Source of the DNA: Phycisphaerae bacterium
Lineage (GTDB): Bacteria > Planctomycetota > Phycisphaerae > UBA1845
Assembly: GCA_029260155.1 (NCBI GenBank)
Contig: JAJDDU010000578.1
Location: forward strand, 1-11,732
DNA length: 11,732 bases
Direction of reading: 5' to 3'
Below are positions 6,647-11,732 of the stretch, in pieces. Position 1 is the first letter of the stretch. Every line of letters starts with the position of its first letter. The position numbers and the translations under genes are program-made. Under the pieces are notes generated by a model. That model was not told the DNA's origin and made no database searches. It saw nothing but the letters and a program-made list of their open reading frames with translations.

Positions 6647-7929
6647 CCCACCACCTCCTCCAACGCGCGATACCGGTCGCCCATGCACGTGTCGCTTTGA
6701 AACAGACGACCGGTCCACCGAGGCATGGGAATCTCGGACGCGCTCAGCAGCTCGGCAAGCGACATCACAGCGACCGACTTCGGCAATATCGATCTCGCCT
6801 TCCCCGCGATTTCACCGCCGAAATCGAAGCTCGTCGCAAGGCAAATCTCGGGCGAAAAGTCTGACAGGTCGGCTGGCCGGACGCGCTGCACGCCGTGAAC
6901 ATCAGCTGCACCGAACCCGTCGTCCGCAATCGCCGCAATTTGTAAACCCATCGGCTCAAAAACATCCATGAAGTAGCCGAAGTCGCGCCCCGCTCCGTAC
7001 GCGACCACCTTGCGACCGGCCAGTCTCTCCATCACAGCGCGACGCAGATCGCCAAGAACCCGCCCGTACCAACTCATCATCTCCGTATGCATGTCGACCA
7101 GATCAGGGTAGTTGAACGAGGCATCGCCGCGCTCCGACGGAGCGGCACTTATCCACAACCACTGAAAGCTAGCCACCTGCACCGTCTGAAACCCCAACGC
7201 CGAAACGTAACGCGCAAGACTCGGACCGGAAAAGTGGTTGATGTGTTGCGCATAGCACAAGAATATATCGCGGTAAAAAAACGGAAACTGTGAGCATCCG
7301 TAACGATCGCGAGCATCCCCGACAACGTGGCGCGTCGGCGCGTAGGCCGCGAGATCAGGCACCACGATAAACAACCGGCCCTCGTCCGCAAGCAGCGGAC
7401 GGATCGCCCGCAGAACCTCCGCAGGCGCAGTCATGTGCTCAACCACCGACGTCAGGATGACCACATCGAAGAAACCCGGTGCAAACCGATCCGCCCACTC
7501 CTCCCCGAACATCCCAACATCGAGTCGCGCGCCCGGCATCTTCTTCCGCGCAGCTTCAACATTCCCAGGCCCCGCCTCGATTCCAAAACACTCGAAGCCG
7601 AGTTCATGGAACCGACTCAGCAACGCTCCCTGGTTGAACCCTATTTCGAGCACGCGAGGCCGACGATTGCTCTGCGACATGCCCGCGAGCACGAAAGCCA
7701 CATACGCGCTGTACATCTCCAAATCGTCCGCACAGGTAACGTATTCCTGGTCGGAGTAGAGATGCGTTCGATCCTCCTCCCAACTGCCGAACACGTGACC
7801 GCAGATTCCGCAGACCGACACTTTGTACGGAAAAGTCGCCCCCAACGAAGGCTCATAACAGTGCCAAGTACCGGGACCGTCGACGAAAACCGTCGCGTAA
7901 GACTCTCCACACATTCTGCACGCAAGCAT
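6643..7929 (-). CDS. Zinc-binding class I SAM methyltransferase, sugar C-methyltransferase type (first gene of operon)
   Basis: 428 residues in three parts. An N-terminal zinc-ribbon has C4, C7, C40 and C43 (CRMC ... CGIC). The SAM methyltransferase core has motif I VLEIGFNQG (93-101), acidic FGIEAG (115-120) and FDVVILTSVVEHM (154-166). A C-terminal Rossmann-like domain (about 306-400) begins VVAYGAGRDFG and contains AIADDGFGAADVHG. This order matches nucleotide-sugar C-methyltransferases of the TylC3/TcaB9 type (Methyltransf_13, SAM core, Methyltransf_14), so a C-methyl group on a keto-sugar is the best guess; other acceptors are possible. ATG at 7929 has GGGGGG 8 nt upstream. TTG at 7947 has AAAGGAG 8 nt upstream and would add six residues; the choice is unsettled. 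It leads the four-gene operon and overlaps the next gene by 4 nt. Confidence 0.93.
   Translation of the reverse strand: MLACRMCGESYATVFVDGPGTWHCYEPSLGATFPYKVSVCGICGHVFGSWEEDRTHLYSDQEYVTCADDLEMYSAYVAFVLAGMSQSNRRPRVLEIGFNQGALLSRFHELGFECFGIEAGPGNVEAARKKMPGARLDVGMFGEEWADRFAPGFFDVVILTSVVEHMTAPAEVLRAIRPLLADEGRLFIVVPDLAAYAPTRHVVGDARDRYGCSQFPFFYRDIFLCYAQHINHFSGPSLARYVSALGFQTVQVASFQWLWISAAPSERGDASFNYPDLVDMHTEMMSWYGRVLGDLRRAVMERLAGRKVVAYGAGRDFGYFMDVFEPMGLQIAAIADDGFGAADVHGVQRVRPADLSDFSPEICLATSFDFGGEIAGKARSILPKSVAVMSLAELLSASEIPMPRWTGRLFQSDTCMGDRYRALEEVVG
6654..6661 (-). promoter_or_regulatory. Strong Shine-Dalgarno that fixes the TTG start
   Basis: GGAGGAGG on the minus strand, inside the last codons (Glu-Glu-Val) of the upstream methyltransferase, sits 7 nt before the TTG start of the radical SAM gene. 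The match to the anti-SD sequence and the spacing are near ideal, which supports the rare start codon and coupled translation. Confidence 0.7.
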
Positions 7930-7937
7930 AATATTAG

Positions 7938-7962
7938 CCCCCCGCAATACGCGGGCTCCTTT
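7938..7962 (-). promoter_or_regulatory. Two competing ribosome-binding sites with a small hairpin at the operon start
   Basis: On the minus strand, AAAGGAG (7956-7962) precedes a TTG (7945-7947) by 8 nt, and GGGGGG (7938-7943) precedes the ATG (7927-7929) by 8 nt. CCCGC at 7941-7945 can pair with GCGGG at 7951-7955 around an AATAC loop, which would bury most of the G-run and part of the TTG. If this forms in the mRNA, it would favour one start over the other. The stem is only 5 bp, so the effect is speculative. Confidence 0.4.
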
Positions 7963-7974
7963 CACGAGTGTCCG

Positions 7975-8088
7975 TGTTATCGGTCGCCCACCAACACCCG
8001 CTGCATGGAAACGAATATCCGACCAGCCCGCGAACATTTCAGCCAAGACAACCGCACCCTTCCGCCGATAGACCAATGACCGATAACA
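7975..8088. promoter_or_regulatory. 11-bp inverted repeat spanning the divergent promoter region
   Basis: TGTTATCGGTC at 7975-7985 is the exact reverse complement of GACCGATAACA at 8078-8088. Both lie in the 197-bp gap between the divergently read methyltransferase operon and the plus-strand glycosyltransferase, which must hold the promoters of both. A repeat this long is unlikely by chance in such a short region. It could be a pair of operator half-sites, the base of a long stem, or the ends of a small inserted element; no flanking target duplication is seen. No convincing -35/-10 boxes are visible. Confidence 0.45.
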
Positions 8089-8126
8089 ACAAGTCGCGCG
8101 GCCATTCCGCGCAAGGAACTTTGCCC

Positions 8127-9395
8127 ATGAGTATTGCCATTGTAGGTGACGGTTGGTGGAACAGCGCGAGTGAAGCGAACAGCGTGGAGTACGAGACGCT
8201 GCCACCCCCGGTGGGAACAGCCGCCGAGCCACGGAACCCGTATTCCGCCAACGCCCATGAGCGGACCGCAGCCGGCAAGAAATGGGACACCCTCCTCAGC
8301 CCCAACCGCCCGGACGCCATCATCGACAACGGCGCCGCAGGCTTGGCCTTCGTGCCCGATCCCAGCGACCCGGACTCCGTCAAACTGTTCCACGAGCGAA
8401 TCGGCGCGCCGCTGCTCTCGCACTTCATCGATCCCGTAGTGACCGTGTTCCAATCACTGCCCTTCGCACCGGCGTGGCAATGCTTGCAGTCGGACACCTG
8501 GCATAAATTCGTCTGGGACAAGCCTCAGACCGAAGAGTTGCGCGCGTTCGGCGTTCCGCTCGTTCACTATCTCCCCATGGCGGCGGTCGATCGACCATAC
8601 GACACCACACCGCTCGAAGAGGACGATGCGCAGTTCGCCGTGTCCTTCGTTGGCGGACAAAACACTTCCTACTTCTACCCGCAGCGCAGCGTCGAAACGA
8701 AACTCCTCCTGCCGGGAGCAATTGCAATGGCAGTTCGCTCGGGCATGCCCGACGTTTCTTTCTTCGATATCTACTTCGACCTCTACAAGATCGCCGAGCG
8801 ACCCACACCCGACGAGCCGCTTGACTCCCGAATCAACAAGATCCTAACCTACTTCAACAACAAGCTGTTCTACAACGCGTCACAGTGCATCAATCAACGT
8901 GATCGCTTCGCCATCTTCCTAAACCGAAAACTCGGCGAGACCTTCGCGCTCGTCGGCGAAAACTGGGACAAAGCCTACGGACTCGCCTGCCATCCGCCGT
9001 TTGCTACCTCCGAGGAATACTTGAATCACTTCCGCAAAACCGCGGTCAACCTCAACTTCGTCAACGGGAATTCGGACACAGGTCTCAATATGCGCCATTT
9101 CGAGATCACTGCCGCTGGCGGCTTCATGCTCTGCCATCACCAGGACGAAATCGACGACTTCTTTGAGGTCGGAGAAGAGTGCGACACGTTCCGCACCGAA
9201 CAGGAACTCCTCGAGAAGATACGTCTGTACCTCGAGCATCCCAAGCGACGCATCGAAATGGCGCGCGCAGGACAAGCAAAGACGCTGTCCAAGCACCTAT
9301 ACAGCCACCGCTTGCAAGACATGATGCGTGTGATATCCAGCGACGCGACACCGAGTGACGACGTGAACGCACCCGAACACGCAGCCACGGTATGA
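8127..9395 (+). CDS. CgeB-like glycosyltransferase
   Basis: 422-residue predicted cytoplasmic GT-B protein, probably a sugar transferase of the CgeB/glycosyl-transferase-1 type. It opens MSIAIVGDGWW as the first Rossmann strand. The C-terminal half carries the family's typical donor-site region, LNMRHFEITAAGGFML (320-335, with H324 and E326), then an acidic DEIDDFF loop, a Glu/Leu-rich helix and a closing segment ending KHLYSHRLQDMM. The start at 8127 has AAGGA (8113-8117) 9 nt upstream; in-frame ATG at 8076 would add 17 polar residues and has no ribosome-binding site. There is no membrane segment. It is divergent from the methyltransferase/radical-SAM operon and 13 bp from the convergent cupin gene. 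With the gene at 757 it is one of two CgeB-like proteins flanking that operon. Donor and acceptor unknown. Confidence 0.88.
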   Translation: MSIAIVGDGWWNSASEANSVEYETLPPPVGTAAEPRNPYSANAHERTAAGKKWDTLLSPNRPDAIIDNGAAGLAFVPDPSDPDSVKLFHERIGAPLLSHFIDPVVTVFQSLPFAPAWQCLQSDTWHKFVWDKPQTEELRAFGVPLVHYLPMAAVDRPYDTTPLEEDDAQFAVSFVGGQNTSYFYPQRSVETKLLLPGAIAMAVRSGMPDVSFFDIYFDLYKIAERPTPDEPLDSRINKILTYFNNKLFYNASQCINQRDRFAIFLNRKLGETFALVGENWDKAYGLACHPPFATSEEYLNHFRKTAVNLNFVNGNSDTGLNMRHFEITAAGGFMLCHHQDEIDDFFEVGEECDTFRTEQELLEKIRLYLEHPKRRIEMARAGQAKTLSKHLYSHRLQDMMRVISSDATPSDDVNAPEHAATV

Positions 9396-9408
9396 CACGC
9401 CCCCTCGC

Positions 9409-9789
9409 TCAGACGCAACCTTCGATCGGATAAGGATAGCGGTCCATGTCAGCGGCATCGTAGCGATGCGATTTCGCGAGGACGAACTGCGATGGCTCGC
9501 AAAAGCGAATCGCGTGCGCAGTTCCCGGCTCGATATACACGCCGTGACCCGCAGCCAAGTGAATCGTGCTACGGTCGCTGTCCGAAACCCGAACCAACGT
9601 GACGTCCGCGCAACCGCTCGTCACAAAGAAGTATACGCGCGTTCGCCGATGGTATTGGTTCCCCATCACCGCCCCCGCCCTCATGCTCCCGTGAACGATC
9701 GCCTCCCAAGCACCTTCAGCCAAGAGCTCGACGAATTGTCCCCGCTCATCGACGCGCTCGCTGGCAGCCGGAGCGAATGATTTCAGCAT
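9409..9789 (-). CDS. Small cupin, sugar-epimerase/CapF-C or FdtA-like
   Basis: 126-residue single-domain cupin. Residues 14-22 (DERGQFVEL) and the first cupin box GNQYHRRTRVYFFVTSG (43-59, H47), followed by the second box EPGTAHAI (87-94, H92), resemble the cupins found in polysaccharide clusters. These include the C-terminal domain of CapF, FdtA/QdtA/WxcM-type keto-sugar isomerases and dTDP-4-keto-rhamnose epimerase relatives. It probably acts on a nucleotide-linked keto-sugar; the exact reaction cannot be assigned. ATG at 9789 has GGGGGA shortly upstream. Extending to 9843 adds Arg/Gly-rich sequence and is not favoured. It follows the GT4 gene on the same strand after a 126-bp gap, so it may have its own promoter. 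Cupin fold confident; subfamily moderate. Confidence 0.85.
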   Translation of the reverse strand: MLKSFAPAASERVDERGQFVELLAEGAWEAIVHGSMRAGAVMGNQYHRRTRVYFFVTSGCADVTLVRVSDSDRSTIHLAAGHGVYIEPGTAHAIRFCEPSQFVLAKSHRYDAADMDRYPYPIEGCV

Positions 9790-9825
9790 GTCCCTGGTCC
9801 CCCGCCGCGTGAGACCGTCCAGTCC

Positions 9826-9837
9826 CGGCGATCGCCG
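9826..9837. promoter_or_regulatory. 12-bp perfect palindrome upstream of the cupin
   Basis: CGGCGATCGCCG reads the same on both strands and sits 37 bp before the cupin start, in the 126-bp gap after the GT4 gene. On the minus strand a TTGTCA (9893-9898) lies further upstream and could be a -35 element, but no well-spaced -10 is clear. The palindrome could be an operator or just a GC-rich chance match. GATCC/GGATC (9902-9906, 9912-9916) also forms a 5-bp hairpin at the GT4 stop codon. Confidence 0.25.
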
Positions 9838-9915
9838 ACACACAAATCACAGTCTCCCCGCATACCAGTCCTACGATATCAGGTGAGAAATGTGACAACC
9901 CGATCCCGTCAGGAT

Positions 9916-11391
9916 CTAGCTGGCCGCCATTATCGGATGGGACTGCTCCGGCGCGCCGCTACGCGGAACCTCGCGCGCCTTCCACGATCTATTCGAGACT
10001 TGCGGCGTTAGCGCCTCGCGATACCACGCCAAATAGTCGTCCGCCTGCCGAGAGAGATCGAACCGCCGGTGCGCATCGCTTGCCGCGTTGCGCGACATTT
10101 GCTTCAGCAGAGCGTCGTCGTCCAGAAGTCGCCCGATGGCTGCCGCCATGGACACAGCGTCCCCCTCGCCTACCAGAATTCCCGTAGCGTGATCGGGACC
10201 GTACGATCTTTCCGTTCCAGTCGATTTCCCAAACGCCAAAGACCTGACCTGCTCGCCGATGCCGCCGACCGCGGTGGCCACCACCGGAGTTCCGCAACCA
10301 AGCGCCTCAAGAACCGTGTTGGGAAACGTGTCCGCACGCGCCGCATGCACATAGATATCCGCAGCCTGATAGTAGCGCGCCACCCTCGCGGCATCGTTCT
10401 GGAACGGAACGAACCGCACGCGAGCGTCACCCAAGTCCTCGCCCGCCGCCCCCTCACCCAAGGCAACGAACAACACCGGCTCGCCCCGTCGCCCAACCGC
10501 CGCGCGCCGAACCGCCTCGCAAAGCGTACGATAGTCCTTGAATGGATTCGCTCGAATACCGTTCGCAGCGAACAAGAGAACACGCGCGTTGGGCGCGATG
10601 TTCAGACTCTCCCGAACCTCCTGTCGTGTGTCCGGACGAAACGTGCCCAAGTCAATGCCATACGGAATGACGCGCGCATCGACGATGGCCTCGGCAAGCA
10701 TCGACCGCTCGACTTTATCCATCAGCCACCGCGACGGAGTCGCGATGCGCAAACGAGTTTCAGAGTAGATACGCTGCTTACGCCGCCAGTTCTCCGCAGT
10801 TCCGTCCGCGGCAAGCGCCGGGTAAATCGTCAAATCCGGACACTGCCCGCAACCGGTGACCCACCGCTCGCAGTCGAAAGAATGCGCGCAGTGTCCGCTC
10901 AACATCCACGCATCGTGCAGCGTCACAAATAGAGGCGCCTGTCGACTCAGCCAAGGCAAAGCAGAAAGGTCGAAATAGCGACCGTGCAGATTGTGGCAAT
11001 GGATAACGTCCGGCCGCTCCGGCAACGCGTCGAGCAGCTTCCACGTCCCCGGATAGCGAAAATCCTCATAACCGCGCCCCCGATCGATCCAGCCGGCGGG
11101 CTCTGCCAAACTGTGGACCCCACGACACAGATGGCGCACTCCGGGCGTTCGTCCGTAATGCGGCTGCAAACGCGCGTGCAACTTCCACCAGAAACGAGAC
11201 CATCGACCTGACGCCAGATGATTCGGAATGCGCACCACGTTCTCGTACACCGAGCGCTTGCGACCGACCCCAAGCCACGACCCCAACCCCCGCCGGCGAT
11301 AATCCAGAAACAGGTTCCACGCAACCGCCTCAGCCCCGCCGAGTTTGTCCCCCGTGGAGACTTGAAGGATGCTCAGCCGACTGTCAGACAC
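9916..11391 (-). CDS. GT4-family (GT-B) glycosyltransferase
   Basis: 491-residue retaining-type sugar transferase of the WcaC/colanic-acid-like GT4 group, acting at the cytoplasmic face of the inner membrane on nucleotide-sugar donors. The N-terminal acceptor half has ILQVSTGDKLGGAEA (8-22). A Cys/His patch at 159-185 (HDAWMLSGHC, then DC, GC and CP) is typical of this subfamily. The donor half has VIPYGIDL (241-248) and DTFPNTVLEALGCGTPVVA (354-372), the E-x7-E-like region, with Asp in the first acidic position. A loop of about 20 residues after GGIGEQV is longer than usual. The GTG start at 11391 has GGAG 7 nt upstream and overlaps the deacetylase stop by 8 nt; ATG at 11433 would lie deep in that gene. 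A C-terminal basic tail follows residue 463. Linkage unknown. Confidence 0.92.
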   Translation of the reverse strand: MSDSRLSILQVSTGDKLGGAEAVAWNLFLDYRRRGLGSWLGVGRKRSVYENVVRIPNHLASGRWSRFWWKLHARLQPHYGRTPGVRHLCRGVHSLAEPAGWIDRGRGYEDFRYPGTWKLLDALPERPDVIHCHNLHGRYFDLSALPWLSRQAPLFVTLHDAWMLSGHCAHSFDCERWVTGCGQCPDLTIYPALAADGTAENWRRKQRIYSETRLRIATPSRWLMDKVERSMLAEAIVDARVIPYGIDLGTFRPDTRQEVRESLNIAPNARVLLFAANGIRANPFKDYRTLCEAVRRAAVGRRGEPVLFVALGEGAAGEDLGDARVRFVPFQNDAARVARYYQAADIYVHAARADTFPNTVLEALGCGTPVVATAVGGIGEQVRSLAFGKSTGTERSYGPDHATGILVGEGDAVSMAAAIGRLLDDDALLKQMSRNAASDAHRRFDLSRQADDYLAWYREALTPQVSNRSWKAREVPRSGAPEQSHPIMAAS

Positions 11392-11732
11392 GGGATAGCT
11401 CCGCTTCAATGTGGCGCTCGAATGTATCTCCATCCCAATCGCGAACAATCAGCCGCGGCAGTTGAAACCGGTCGCTACAAGAAGAAACCACGCCCGCGAA
11501 GTTGGAACACGCCCTGTCAAAACCCGCTTCACGCGCGATGCCAACCGTCTCCGCTGTATAGTCCCGCCGCGTACCGAACGGATACGAAAAACTCCGCACC
11601 GGCCCATCCAGGATATCCTCGAGCCGTCGCTTGCTGCCTTCGATCTCCGCACGCTGCTCACCGATCGGCAACGCCGACAACTTCGAGTGCGTCAACGTGT
11701 GCGCCCCGATTTCGACCAGCCCCCCGCCAGCC
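11384..11732 (-). CDS. Polysaccharide deacetylase, NodB type (5' end beyond the window)
   Basis: Only the C-terminal 115 or so residues are present; the gene enters from the right edge. The visible segment has the metal-binding EIGAHTLTH motif (H-x3-H of NodB domains), then LPIGEQRAEIEGSKRRLEDI and SFSYPFGTRRDYT, both characteristic of carbohydrate esterase family 4. These enzymes remove N- or O-acetyl groups from glycans. The catalytic Asp motif lies off the window, so activity cannot be judged. The reading frame is open to the window end and shows no break. It overlaps the GT4 gene start by 8 nt, so the two are probably co-translated. Export or anchoring signals would be in the missing N-terminus. 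Confidence 0.9.
   Translation of the reverse strand, partial: AGGGLVEIGAHTLTHSKLSALPIGEQRAEIEGSKRRLEDILDGPVRSFSYPFGTRRDYTAETVGIAREAGFDRACSNFAGVVSSCSDRFQLPRLIVRDWDGDTFERHIEAELSRV

Noticed and set aside
3227..7929. RiPP (modified peptide) cluster built around the two radical SAM/SPASM proteins
   Set aside because: No small Cys-, Gly- or otherwise precursor-like open frame was seen in the gaps, there is no RRE-type domain, and all neighbours are glycan enzymes. It cannot be excluded if a precursor lies outside the window.
7327..8079. Long plus-strand open frame opposite the first methyltransferase
   Set aside because: It overlaps a gene with clear SAM and zinc motifs and runs into the divergent promoter region. 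Its composition is Arg/His/Pro-rich and looks non-coding.
7930..8232. Extension of the first methyltransferase upstream to 8232
   Set aside because: The extra sequence crosses the divergent intergenic region and overlaps the start of the plus-strand glycosyltransferase. The zinc ribbon begins right after 7929, as in the family.
9902..9916. Terminator hairpin at the end of the GT4 gene
   Set aside because: The stem is only 5 bp, overlaps the stop codon and has no T-tract on the minus strand.
10069..10932. Plus-strand open frame inside the GT4 gene
   Set aside because: It is antisense to conserved GT4 motifs, with Arg-rich composition and no recognisable domain.

Overview
This window is a high-GC bacterial surface-glycan (capsule, O-antigen or exopolysaccharide type) biosynthesis locus. 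It has eight confidently recognised protein genes, one of them cut by the right edge, and an AT-poor repeat-rich stretch at the left edge. The GC-rich codon use, the mix of ATG, GTG and TTG starts and the GGGGACACACAC-type intergenic repeats recall Planctomycetota, but no phylogenetic marker is present, so this is only a weak guess.

Layout. Positions 1-260 hold G-rich low-complexity DNA with a 13-G run and an array of short direct repeats. Positions 261-756 appear non-coding except for a perfect 10-bp hairpin. A plus-strand gene (757-3144) encodes a large glycosyltransferase-like fusion: a Maf/DUF115-like N-terminal part and a CgeB-like C-terminal part. It converges on a tightly packed four-gene minus-strand operon, read from 7929 down to 3227, in the order methyltransferase, radical SAM/SPASM, methyltransferase, radical SAM/SPASM. 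The first junction is a TTGA overlap. The next two are a stop codon, one codon and a start codon, all in one reading frame. A 197-bp divergent region with an 11-bp inverted repeat separates this operon from a second CgeB-like glycosyltransferase on the plus strand (8127-9395). Converging on that gene is a small cupin (9409-9789, minus). Upstream of the cupin on the minus strand lie a GT4-type glycosyltransferase (9916-11391) and a NodB-type polysaccharide deacetylase (11384-11732, incomplete), whose coding regions overlap by 8 nt.

How the genes may work together (inference). The glycosyltransferases would assemble a glycan. The cupin would act on a nucleotide sugar or sugar intermediate. The deacetylase would trim N- or O-acetyl groups. 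The alternating methyltransferase/radical-SAM operon would install unusual methyl- or radical-derived modifications on a sugar or a non-sugar decoration. Three of the four operon proteins carry a similar extra Rossmann-like domain, C-terminal in both methyltransferases and N-terminal in the last radical SAM protein. This is the most distinctive feature of the window and the best candidate for an undescribed modification module. No nucleotide-sugar synthase, flippase, polymerase or peptide precursor gene is visible here, so the product cannot be named.
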